Shown: in pieces, positions 21,253-28,114 of the stretch
How the letters are laid out: the number at the start of each line of letters is the position of its first letter
Numbering within the stretch: the stretch's first letter is position 1
Source of the DNA: a virus
IMG/VR virus record: IMGVR_UViG_3300030107_006156
Location: 1 to 28,114 of that record
Direction: 5' to 3' (one strand)
Length of the DNA: 28,114 bases
The notes under the pieces: model-generated
The model's input: only the letters and a program-made list of their open reading frames with translations
Database searches by the model: none
Told to the model about the DNA's origin: nothing
Made by a program: the position numbers and the translations under genes

Positions 21253-22086
21253 ATAAAAACTTTAACGATTAAAAGTTTAGTTATAGGCAGTAGCCTTAGA
21301 GCCCTCATTTATAGCTATAAGATGGGACTCCCAGTCCTCTTTGTAAAATCTGATGCCCCGTCTAGGTTTGATTATTTGCCCGGCAGCACACTTTCGGCAA
21401 TAAACAAAAGGCAGGCTTGGGAAGCTTTGATGTTTATATTAAACTTATCCGGGCTCCTGCTATTCCCAAATATGTTGAATAGATTAAAAGTTGAAGATGA
21501 TTTTTTGCTAGCTAGGACCCCAAGGAGCACGATAAAAATTAAATTTGAAAAACTTATTATTTTTGATGATTTTGCTTTAGACGGGCTGCCAAGAATAATG
21601 TCAGAGATCAAAGAAAAGAATCGTGTTATTGATTGGCTAAATGTAAGGTCTAGTGGTAGACACGATATTAATTTTATCCATGATGACAGTGACTTTGTGT
21701 CAGAAGTTATTTTTTATCCATCTGATAGAAGCGATAATAAAAATCATAAGGATTTAGTTGCCGTCTCTCACTTAACTGATGCCGAGGTTTTAGATTTTGA
21801 TTATTCTAGCACTATGGTAAAATTTAAAGTTTTAGAGATGATGAAGAGAGCAGGCATCAAGGGCAAAAGAAATGGCTTAGACCCAAGAAATAAGAATAAG
21901 TACAAATACTACGCTATAAAAATAGAGCCAGCCAAGAGAAGTGTTGTCAACATGTCAAAAAGGACCTACGAATACGACGATAGATTTTTATTTGTCGAGG
22001 ATGACCTGGCGGATATCTTGGGCATGCAAGATACCAAACATCCGATAAGTCTTGGGGAGTTGGTTTGTCATCAGATACCCATATAG
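21253..22086 (+). CDS. Conserved-looking hypothetical protein, apparent ATA start
   Basis: I extend this gene upstream of the first ATG (21322). The frame is open from 21229, and translated from ATA 21253 it reads KTLTIKSLVIGSSLRALIYS after the first residue. This is a typical beta-alpha start like a Rossmann fold. A strong ribosome site AAGGAGGG (21241-21248) ends four bases before ATA, whereas nothing similar precedes ATG 21322. No ATG, GTG or TTG lies between the in-frame stop at 21226 and 21322. The 277-residue product continues with GLPVLFVKSDAPSRFDYLPG, ARTPRSTIKIKFEKLIIFDD, DWLNVRSSGRHDINFI and MKRAGIKGKRNGLDPRNKNK. I do not assign a function. It overlaps the next gene by 22 bases, so the two probably act together. 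Confidence 0.65.
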   Translation: MKTLTIKSLVIGSSLRALIYSYKMGLPVLFVKSDAPSRFDYLPGSTLSAINKRQAWEALMFILNLSGLLLFPNMLNRLKVEDDFLLARTPRSTIKIKFEKLIIFDDFALDGLPRIMSEIKEKNRVIDWLNVRSSGRHDINFIHDDSDFVSEVIFYPSDRSDNKNHKDLVAVSHLTDAEVLDFDYSSTMVKFKVLEMMKRAGIKGKRNGLDPRNKNKYKYYAIKIEPAKRSVVNMSKRTYEYDDRFLFVEDDLADILGMQDTKHPISLGELVCHQIPI

Positions 22087-22928
22087 CCGGCGTCGTGCCT
22101 GTGTCAGGCCAAGACCTGGGCTTTAATTTTGACTGGCACGACTCGCTTATGCCATTGTCGCCCGACTATTTGGCGTTGGAGAGGGCTGTAATAGAATGTG
22201 CTTACGCGGGTTGTGATACAATATGGCTAGTTTGCAATGATGATATCACTCCCCTCGTAAGACACCGCGTAGGTGAAATGGTGGAAGACCCGGTGTGGTC
22301 AAATAGGAAGAGCAGGATCGCCTCCCAATATAAGAGGAGCATACCCGTTTTTTATGTGCCCATACATCCAAAAGATAGAGACAGGCGTGATTGCTTATCG
22401 TGGAGCATATTACATGGCGCACTAACTTGTTTTAAAATATCTTCTAGTATAAGCAAGTGGGTCGTCCCCAAGAAATACTATATAAGCTTTCCGTATGGGG
22501 TGTACGACCCAGAACTAATTCGAAAACACCGGAAGGAGATTCTTGGAGATAAAAACTTTTTTTTCTCCTTTGAGGGACAAACTGTTAAAGACGGTCTATA
22601 TACATCTTTTACCATGAATAAGGATGATTTCTTAGAATACAGAAGAGTTATAAGGCAAGAGGGCTCCGGACTATATGAAAATCCACAGCCGGGAAAAATG
22701 CCTCACAAAAAACTACCACCAAGCGAAAGATACTCTGCTAGAAACTTTACCCTTGACAAAGTCTTTAAACGTGCTAAAGTAGAAGAGTCCAATGTCGTTA
22801 GTTTGCCTTGGTATAACTCAATCGACAGTTGGGACAAATATTGTGAGTTCTTGTCTCTTGGACATAAACTTGAAAAACCAAAGGGTATCTTGTTACCTAA
22901 TAAAAAATGGAAACTAATAGGAGTTTAA
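22065..22928 (+). CDS. Hypothetical protein, weakly nucleotidyltransferase-like N-terminus
   Basis: A 287-residue protein from TTG 22065 with GGGGAG six bases upstream, overlapping the previous gene by 22. The first 75 residues (HIAGVVPVSGQDLGF, then LMPLSPDYLALERAVIECAY and AGCDTIWLVCNDDITPLV) have the rhythm of a sugar-nucleotidyltransferase Rossmann start: a Gly-rich turn, a Pro-Leu segment, a helix and an I-W-L-V strand. The expected Gly-x-Gly-x-Arg/Lys signature is not clear, so the resemblance is weak. Later parts (KKYYISFPYGVYDPELIRKH, GSGLYENPQPGKMP, VVSLPWYNSIDSWDKYCEF) show no motif that I know. Its tight link to the preceding gene suggests a shared pathway. Confidence 0.6.
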   Translation: MSSDTHIAGVVPVSGQDLGFNFDWHDSLMPLSPDYLALERAVIECAYAGCDTIWLVCNDDITPLVRHRVGEMVEDPVWSNRKSRIASQYKRSIPVFYVPIHPKDRDRRDCLSWSILHGALTCFKISSSISKWVVPKKYYISFPYGVYDPELIRKHRKEILGDKNFFFSFEGQTVKDGLYTSFTMNKDDFLEYRRVIRQEGSGLYENPQPGKMPHKKLPPSERYSARNFTLDKVFKRAKVEESNVVSLPWYNSIDSWDKYCEFLSLGHKLEKPKGILLPNKKWKLIGV

Positions 22929-22929
22929 A

Positions 22930-23124
22930 ATGAAAATGAAAGAAGTAGATATTAAATTGGCCAATCTCGAACAAGAGGTTGCTAGACTAAACCAGAAGAA
23001 CTCGATGCTTGAGGGTAAACTTGGTAGACTGAGAGCCAATCTCATGGCACTTGAGTTTCCCCGAGAACATCAAGTGACGGTGAATAAATTTTTTGAAGCA
23101 GTTGAGCGCACCATCACTAGTTAA
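22930..23124 (+). CDS. Small coiled-coil protein
   Basis: A 64-residue protein with a GGAG ribosome site at the end of the previous gene and an ATG one base after its stop. Residues 4-42 have clear heptad spacing (VDIKLANLEQEVARLNQK, then MLEGKLGRLRANLMAL), followed by a short Pro-Arg-Glu break and a final helix. It probably oligomerises. Function is unknown; it precedes the large polymerase gene by 24 bases, so an accessory role in replication is possible by position only. Confidence 0.65.
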   Translation: MKMKEVDIKLANLEQEVARLNQKNSMLEGKLGRLRANLMALEFPREHQVTVNKFFEAVERTITS

Positions 23125-23148
23125 TAGAACAAAGAGGGGGGTAGTTTT

Positions 23149-26100
23149 ATGGATAGAACAAAAACAAATATACCATTTGTGGGCCTGCACGCACATAGCG
23201 TAGCAGGCTCAGTTTTCGATGCAATCGGATACCCACAGGAGCATATGGACTTTGCCTATAACAATGGCAGCACCGCGTTAGCTTTAACGGACCATGGTAA
23301 TATGAATGGGTTAGCACATCAAGTTCTGCACGCCAAAAAGATGAGGGAGCAGGGCAAAGAATTTAAGCCTATTTTTGGTTGTGAGGCATATTTCCTACCC
23401 TCTTTAGAAGAGTGGCATGCTGAGTACGAGCACTCTAGGAATCAGAAGGCCAAGAATAAAAAGAAAGATAAGACAAGTGGCACGACTATTGAAGATGAGG
23501 GGGCTTCGAAGAAGGCCATGGACAATATCCTTAACAGGAGGCGGCACCTTATCTTGCTGGCCCAGAACCAGGAGGGACTGAGCAACCTATTTAAGATTAT
23601 TTCTCAAAGTTACAAGCCGACAAACTTCTATCGATACCCGAGAATAGACTATGATCTTCTCAGTAAGTATTCAGAGGGCATAATTGCTGCGTCGGCCTGC
23701 CTTGGGGGAGTTTATGCCGGTGATTACTGGGAGAACATGGCGGATGGCGAAGAGGCCGTCTTAGCTGCAATGAGAGCCACGACTGAGAAGATGCTTTCTA
23801 TATTTGGTGATCGCTGGTACGGGGAGTTGCAATGGAACAATGTACCAGAACAACATAGGCTAAACAAGTGTATAATTAAGATGCACGAAGAATATGGTAT
23901 AAAACTGATATCCACCGCTGATAGCCACTACCCTGGGCCCAATTCTTGGAAAGACCGTGAGCTATATAAAAGGCTTGGCTGGTTAGGCAAGGGACGCCCA
24001 GAAGGGGCCGAATTGCCCGACAACGTCGAGGAGATCGGCTACGAGCTTTATCCAAAAAATGGCGATCAGATGTGGGAATCGTACCAACAATACTCGCAAG
24101 AGGCTGGCGAGGAGTACGATGATGAAATTATTTTGAGGTCTATAACCGAGACACATCGAATAGCTCATGAACTGATCGATGACTTTATGCCATCTACCGA
24201 AGTACGGCTTCCTGACTTTGTAGTCCCGCCGGGGGTCAGCGCGATTGCGGCACTTACTAAAATGTGTATTGAGGGCCTAAGGCAAAGGGGCCTTACTGAA
24301 AATGATGTCTACATTAGTCGCCTTAAAAAAGAATTGTATGTGATTAAAGATCGTGGCTTTTCAAAATACTTTCTAACAATGGATGCGATAGCAAAGGTAG
24401 CCAACGAACTAATGTTAACCGGAACAGGTAGGGGCTCTGCCGCCGGGTCTCTGGTGGCGTATGTGTTGGGCATCACTCAAATTGATCCGATTAAGTATGA
24501 CTTGCAATTTGAGAGATTTTTGAGGTCTGACGCGACTGACTACCCAGATATTGATTATGACGTGGCTGAGCCAATGGCCCTTAAACAAAAACTTATTGAT
24601 GAGTGGGGTGAAAATTGTGTCGTCCCTATATCTAATTGGAACACCCTTCAGCTTAGGTCGCTAATCAAAGATATTTCCAAGTTTTATGGCGTGCCCTTTA
24701 CAGAGGTAAACTTGGTCACAAGCAAGATGATAGATGAGGCCACGGGCCTTGCCAAAAAGAAGCATGGAATCAAAGCTGGAGTCTATAATCCAAACTTTCA
24801 AGAGGTCATGGAGTACAGCGAATCACTTAAAAGGTTCTTAAGTAAATATCCACACATTAAGACTCACGTCGAAGCGCTGTGCGGTCAGGTTAGGTCTTGC
24901 TCCAGGCACGCTGGGGGTGTGGTTATTGCTGAAAATTTAGATAGTTATATGCCTTTGATTAATTCTGGTGGTGTTACACAAACACCTTGGTCCGAGGGTC
25001 AAAACGTTCGACATCTGGAGCCGATGGGTTTTATCAAATATGACTTATTAGGGTTGGCCACACTTAGAACTATCCAAGGTGCAATATACCATGTTCTTAA
25101 GTCGCAAGGAATTGACGAGCCCAGCTACGAGCAGATAAAAGAATTTTATGATAACAATCTTCACCCCGACAAGATTGATTTACACGACCAGAACGTCTAC
25201 GAAAACATATTTCATGGAGGCAAATGGGCAGGTATCTTTCAATTTACTGAGGACAACGCTCAGGCGTTTTGCCAAAAGGTCAAACCAACCAGTATAATTG
25301 ATCTGGCTGCGATCACATCAATTCAAAGACCAGGTCCTCTGTCTGCCGGGGTCGACAAAGACTACTTCTCGGCAAAGACAAACCCTGCACAAATTAAATA
25401 TGTTAGTGAGGCGCACAAAAGTGTTACACAGGAAACCCACGGCTTTTTGATCTTTCAAGAGCAAATCGCTATGTTGGCGCATACACTTGGAGAGGATTTA
25501 TCTCTCGATGAGGGCAATATACTTCGCAAGGTGCTGACTAAGAAGGGAACAGGGAAAGCAGCAAAGGTTAAAGAAGCCTTACATAAAAAATTCATAGATG
25601 GTTGTATACAAAAAGGCCTAAAGAAGTCCACCGGTGTGCGCCTTTGGGACACATTTGAGTACTTTTCTGGCTATGGTTTTAACAAGAGCCACGCTGTCTG
25701 CTACTCACTGCTCTCATTTCAATGTGCTTGGCTTTTGAACTACTACCCCGCAGCTTGGGTCGCGGCGTTCCTAGATAAAGAGCCAGAAGACCGGAAAGAG
25801 AAGGCAATAAATATAGCTAAAAGCTTAGGCTACACCATCGATCAGGTTGATATTAATAAGTCGGGTACCGTTTGGGAGATTGCGGAGTGCGGCAAAAAAT
25901 TTATTCAACCCCTTACTTCTCTCAAAGGGCTGGGGGATAAGGCAGTTGAACAAATCTTGAACAATAGACCGTTTCATACAGTGGAAGACCTCCTGTTTAA
26001 TGATGATATTATCTACAGCAAACTTAATAAAAAAGCTCTGGATGTTCTGGCTAGGAGTGGTGCCTTAAGCCATTTAGTAGATGATAGATTTACGGGGGCT

Positions 26101-26574
26101 AAACATTTTTGGAGTGCCGCGATAGTGGACAGACCCAAAACTAAAAAAAGGTTCCTCCAGAACATAGACGCCTACAGAGAGGAGGGGGAGTTTACAAGCG
26201 AAGAGGAGATTCACAACATCGCTAGTCTAACTGGTACGTTCCCGGTAAGTATGGTCATGACAGATGAACTAATGAAGAAGCTTGATGAGATGATGGTTCC
26301 TCCGATCTCACACTACGACTCGGACCTGATGGTAGCGTGGCTAATACCAAGGAATATTGCCCTTAAGAAGACCAAGTCAGGCAAGTCCTACTACCAAATA
26401 GACGTTATAGACAACACTAATTCGTCTACAATCACCATACGGTGCTGGGGCATCGACCCAGACAAGGATAAGATTTATGTGAATCGCCCCTATCTGGTTA
26501 GACCCAAGTATGACCCCCAGTGGGGCTTCTCTACGAACGGTAGGCTCGCAAAGACATGGAAAATACTTGCGTGA
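23149..26574 (+). CDS. dnaE: DNA polymerase III alpha subunit, DnaE type (family C) with PHP domain
   Basis: A 1141-residue family C polymerase, full length compared with E. coli DnaE (1160). N-terminal PHP domain: VGLHAHSVAGSVFDAIG (11-27) and ALTDHGNMNG (45-54), with later STADSHY (255-261); the metal-site His/Asp residues are largely kept. The palm has the Gly-Ser motif GRGSAAGSLVAYVLGI (427-442), catalytic PDIDYD (Asp467, Asp469) and the third Asp632 in KYDLLGLATL. SRHAGGVVIAEN, GIFQFTED, QRPGPL and a FNKSHAVCYSLLSFQCAWLL block are further DnaE landmarks. An HhH motif lies near 923-937 (LTSLKGLGDKAVEQI), and a C-terminal OB-like part ends YQIDVIDNTNSSTITIRCWG. A charged insert (residues about 95-122, Lys-rich) splits the PHP region. 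Ribosome site GAGGGGGG. It is likely the main replicative polymerase. Confidence 0.93.
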   Translation: MDRTKTNIPFVGLHAHSVAGSVFDAIGYPQEHMDFAYNNGSTALALTDHGNMNGLAHQVLHAKKMREQGKEFKPIFGCEAYFLPSLEEWHAEYEHSRNQKAKNKKKDKTSGTTIEDEGASKKAMDNILNRRRHLILLAQNQEGLSNLFKIISQSYKPTNFYRYPRIDYDLLSKYSEGIIAASACLGGVYAGDYWENMADGEEAVLAAMRATTEKMLSIFGDRWYGELQWNNVPEQHRLNKCIIKMHEEYGIKLISTADSHYPGPNSWKDRELYKRLGWLGKGRPEGAELPDNVEEIGYELYPKNGDQMWESYQQYSQEAGEEYDDEIILRSITETHRIAHELIDDFMPSTEVRLPDFVVPPGVSAIAALTKMCIEGLRQRGLTENDVYISRLKKELYVIKDRGFSKYFLTMDAIAKVANELMLTGTGRGSAAGSLVAYVLGITQIDPIKYDLQFERFLRSDATDYPDIDYDVAEPMALKQKLIDEWGENCVVPISNWNTLQLRSLIKDISKFYGVPFTEVNLVTSKMIDEATGLAKKKHGIKAGVYNPNFQEVMEYSESLKRFLSKYPHIKTHVEALCGQVRSCSRHAGGVVIAENLDSYMPLINSGGVTQTPWSEGQNVRHLEPMGFIKYDLLGLATLRTIQGAIYHVLKSQGIDEPSYEQIKEFYDNNLHPDKIDLHDQNVYENIFHGGKWAGIFQFTEDNAQAFCQKVKPTSIIDLAAITSIQRPGPLSAGVDKDYFSAKTNPAQIKYVSEAHKSVTQETHGFLIFQEQIAMLAHTLGEDLSLDEGNILRKVLTKKGTGKAAKVKEALHKKFIDGCIQKGLKKSTGVRLWDTFEYFSGYGFNKSHAVCYSLLSFQCAWLLNYYPAAWVAAFLDKEPEDRKEKAINIAKSLGYTIDQVDINKSGTVWEIAECGKKFIQPLTSLKGLGDKAVEQILNNRPFHTVEDLLFNDDIIYSKLNKKALDVLARSGALSHLVDDRFTGAKHFWSAAIVDRPKTKKRFLQNIDAYREEGEFTSEEEIHNIASLTGTFPVSMVMTDELMKKLDEMMVPPISHYDSDLMVAWLIPRNIALKKTKSGKSYYQIDVIDNTNSSTITIRCWGIDPDKDKIYVNRPYLVRPKYDPQWGFSTNGRLAKTWKILA

Positions 26575-26614
26575 TTTTTAGTGTGTGTTATGTTTCGAGT
26601 GAACAGGAGGTAAC

Positions 26615-27142
26615 ATGAACATCTTCGGCATTGAAGGTAACGGTAAAAAGATTGATTGGGTCAAGTCAGCAGAGTCGCAAGACAACTACAGAGTCGTTAA
26701 AATGATTCTTGAGTCTTGTCAGATGCTCTGCACCAACCTTAATTTTTTATATGGCAAACAGGTTGCGCCCTATAAAAGCTGCCACGTCAATCACCCTAGC
26801 ACCAAATGGGCAAGGGAAAGCTCTGCTAACTTTTTGTCTCTAGTTGAACACACACAATCACTAATATGTGAATACAAAAAGCGCTTTGGTGAACATAAAG
26901 TTCATAAGTGTGAAGGTGTTCTTTGGAGATGTATAGACCTGTATGACAAAGATATGTTTGACAAACATGTGGAGACCGAGTTACCTATGGCTATGCCTGA
27001 AGAGTACAAGTCTGATAATATTGTGGAATCTTATCGTAAGTTTTACGCAAGTAAGCCTCGAATTAGATATCCTGAGGACAAAGTTCCTTCATGGTTCACA
27101 CAGTATCGTGGCGATCAGCCATATGAAATTATAAGCGAATAG
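26615..27142 (+). CDS. Conserved phage protein of unknown function
   Basis: A 175-residue protein with an excellent AGGAGGT ribosome site. The layout matches, as I recall, a small protein common in marine and T4-like phages. It has an MNIFGIEGN start, VVKMILESCQMLCTNLNF, then HVNHPSTKWARESSANFLSL, CEYKKRFGEHKVHKC, ELPMAMPEEYK, ESYRKFYASKP and a closing Pro-Ser-Trp-Phe. Conserved His, Asn, Arg-Glu-Ser and Tyr-Arg positions suggest a nucleic-acid or nucleotide role, but I know no established function. It lies between polymerase and dUTPase genes, so an accessory role in DNA metabolism is plausible. Confidence 0.75.
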   Translation: MNIFGIEGNGKKIDWVKSAESQDNYRVVKMILESCQMLCTNLNFLYGKQVAPYKSCHVNHPSTKWARESSANFLSLVEHTQSLICEYKKRFGEHKVHKCEGVLWRCIDLYDKDMFDKHVETELPMAMPEEYKSDNIVESYRKFYASKPRIRYPEDKVPSWFTQYRGDQPYEIISE

Positions 27143-27150
27143 GAGATATA

Positions 27151-27438
27151 ATGTTTAGTGTAGTTGATGAAGTTAGTATTGTAGAAGAAGTGAGAGATGA
27201 AAAGGTAGAAAAGATGATTGAATACATCAGAAGCCTTAATACGATCGAGGAAGCTATGGAGCCCTATAAAGAGCAGAAGCGTGAACTTCGAAAAGAATAT
27301 AAGGAACAAGAGTGGCTCACCAAAGACGAAATCTCTATGGCTGTTAAAGCATATAGAATGATGAAGTCTGAAGTAGACATCGATCAGTTTGTTAGTGTTT
27401 ACGAATCTGTGAAGAAGATAGCCGGGGGTGGGAGTTGA
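27151..27438 (+). CDS. Small helical protein, possibly GapR-like
   Basis: A 95-residue, highly charged helical protein with an AGGAG ribosome site. After residue 15 it reads DEKVEKMIEYIRSLNTIEEA, then YKEQKRELRKEYKEQEWLTK and DEISMAVKAYRMMKSEVDID. A helix, a Tyr-Lys-Glu-rich coil, a Trp-Leu-Thr-Lys turn and a basic helix with VKAYR recall GapR (DUF2312-like) DNA-binding coiled coils found in phages and alphaproteobacteria. The resemblance is to overall layout and not to specific residues, so it is tentative. It overlaps dUTPase by four bases (TTGA). Confidence 0.6.
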   Translation: MFSVVDEVSIVEEVRDEKVEKMIEYIRSLNTIEEAMEPYKEQKRELRKEYKEQEWLTKDEISMAVKAYRMMKSEVDIDQFVSVYESVKKIAGGGS

Positions 27439-27899
27439 TCCTCGAATATTTTGCTCTGCCACACTGCAAACACAAGCCCGTCCGAGCTAACCCTTCGGAC
27501 GCAGGCTTGGACCTCCGGTTCAACCCGCAGGATGATAAACTGCTTCCGGTTGAGATTCCACCTGGGGGAAGTGTTATCTTGGGCACAGGCCTGAAGTTTG
27601 GCGTCCCACACGGCTACATGATCCAGATTATGAACCGTAGTGGCAATGCTGCCAAGAAGCAACTTATGGTCGGTGCTTGTGTTGTAGATTCTGGGTATGA
27701 CGGCGAGGTTTTTGTGAACCTGCACAACATTGGCAGTCAGCCACAGGCTATTAATTCTGGCGATAAGATCGCGCAAGCAGTGGTTATTCCTGTTGTTCAT
27801 GCTCGTTTCGTAGAAACCACAGAAGACAATCTTTATAGCGAACATCCGATCACAATTAGTGGTCGTGGAGATGGTGCGCTTGGGTCTACTGGGAATTAA
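27435..27899 (+). CDS. dut: dUTP diphosphatase (trimeric type)
   Basis: A 154-residue trimeric dUTPase that converts dUTP to dUMP, supplying thymidylate synthase and keeping uracil out of DNA. Start TTG 27435 overlaps the previous stop (TTGA), with GGGAG just upstream. All five family motifs are visible: DAGLDL (22-27), NRSGN (67-71), VDSGYDGEV (84-92, with Tyr88 and Asp89), GDKIAQAVVIPV (109-120) and the C-terminal GRGDGALGSTG (143-153). Motif five usually reads Gly-Gly-Phe-Gly; here it is Asp-Gly-Ala-Leu-Gly, so the aromatic lid residue over the base is missing. Arg codons visible in the gene are all CGN. It is followed after two bases by thyX. Confidence 0.92.
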   Translation: MILEYFALPHCKHKPVRANPSDAGLDLRFNPQDDKLLPVEIPPGGSVILGTGLKFGVPHGYMIQIMNRSGNAAKKQLMVGACVVDSGYDGEVFVNLHNIGSQPQAINSGDKIAQAVVIPVVHARFVETTEDNLYSEHPITISGRGDGALGSTGN

Positions 27900-27901
27900 T
27901 A

Positions 27902-28114
27902 ATGAAAGATATTAGTGCAACGGTGCCCCAGGCGGTGCCATTTGAAAAAGAAACAAAAAGGAGTATAAATGTCTATGGAGACGGAATTGGCTGTGTTGAC
28001 CTCGTGGAGCACATGGGTACTGATCTCACTATCGTTAATAGTGCCCGCGTTAGCTTTGGCAAGCACAAGGAAAAGTTAGATGAGAAAGATGAGCGACTTA
28101 TTAACTACTTGGTT
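27902..28114 (+). CDS. thyX: FAD-dependent thymidylate synthase, N-terminal part
   Basis: Partial gene running off the window (71 residues visible). ThyX methylates dUMP using FAD and methylene-tetrahydrofolate. VDLVEHMGTDLTIVNSARVS followed by FGKHKEKLDEKDERLINYLV matches the ThyX N-terminal domain (typical Asp-x-Met-Gly-Asp, then Ala-Arg-Val-Ser and Asp-Glu-Lys-Asp). The RHR signature is beyond the end. The ATG at 27902 follows the dut stop by two bases without a strong ribosome site; the first 25 residues are unlike ThyX and could be a poorly translated leader. A strong AAGGAG at 27958-27963 lies inside the gene, in front of another frame's ATG at 27969. Confidence 0.88.
   Translation, partial: MKDISATVPQAVPFEKETKRSINVYGDGIGCVDLVEHMGTDLTIVNSARVSFGKHKEKLDEKDERLINYLV
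27969..28079 (+). CDS. Possible nested small membrane ORF within thyX
   Basis: In another frame inside thyX, ATG 27969 follows AAGGAG (27958-27963) with five bases between. The 36-residue translation has one hydrophobic helix (WSTWVLISLSLIVPALALAS) between a short acidic start (MSMETE) and a basic end (TRKS), ending at TAG 28077-28079. The signal may be a real small membrane protein, a relic of the true thyX start, or chance. Confidence 0.25.
   Translation: MSMETELAVLTSWSTWVLISLSLIVPALALASTRKS

Noticed and set aside
1-28114. tRNA genes, CRISPR arrays, insertion sequences or an integrase
   Set aside because: All gaps are under 100 bases and none shows a cloverleaf, spaced repeats or inverted terminal repeats; no recombinase of the integrase type is encoded.

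Overview
This window is a densely packed, all-plus-strand piece of a double-stranded DNA tailed phage with a contractile tail (myovirus morphology). It carries a T4-like set of tail and replication genes, several of them divergent. There are no integrase, repressor, transposase, tRNA, rRNA or CRISPR signals. Genes abut or overlap (ATGA, TAATG and TTGA junctions), the longest gene-free stretch is under 100 bases, and TTG starts with good Shine-Dalgarno (SD) sequences are frequent. The host is not identifiable. A bacterial-type DNA polymerase III alpha subunit, a cobalamin-dependent ribonucleotide reductase and a flavin-dependent thymidylate synthase point to an environmental, probably Gram-negative bacterium; the phage-encoded lipoprotein agrees with that.

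Bases 1 to about 10500 are the tail module. In order: the end of the tail sheath gene, a small unknown gene, the tail tube, a gp26-like tail/baseplate protein with an overlapping C-terminal reading frame (candidate programmed frameshift), a small unknown gene, the tape measure, a tube-cap-like baseplate protein, a gp53/LysM-like baseplate wedge protein, a large hub-like protein and a 431-residue unknown structural-type protein. A perfect TTGACA-17-TATAAT promoter sits before the gp26-like gene.

Bases 10500 to 20200 are mainly DNA metabolism: a minimal exonuclease-less family A DNA polymerase, an HxGH nucleotidyltransferase, a divergent tubulin/FtsZ-like protein, a small beta-barrel-like protein, a gp32-type single-stranded-DNA-binding protein, a UvsX/RecA recombinase, a 5'-3' exonuclease, a DnaB/gp41-type helicase and a class II ribonucleotide reductase. 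A two-gene envelope cassette (Thr/Gly-repeat lipoprotein plus one-pass membrane protein) interrupts it at 14203-14810. Related hairpins with compensatory base changes flank that cassette.

Bases 20200 to 28114 hold a small Cys-containing protein, a GroES-like protein, a CPBP (CAAX/Abi-type) membrane protease whose start codon lies in a perfect 12-bp inverted repeat, two overlapping unknown genes (the first apparently starting at ATA), a small coiled coil, a full-length DnaE-type polymerase III alpha subunit, two small conserved-looking proteins, dUTPase and the start of thyX.

Together the right two thirds encode a largely self-sufficient replisome (polymerase, helicase, SSB, recombinase, exonuclease) and dNTP supply (NrdJ, Dut, ThyX). 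The most notable points are two polymerases of unrelated families in one phage, the tubulin-like gene, the membrane protease with its start-codon hairpin, the repeated hairpins, and the candidate +1/-2 frameshift upstream of the tape measure gene. All family assignments come from reading motifs by eye; no database search was possible.
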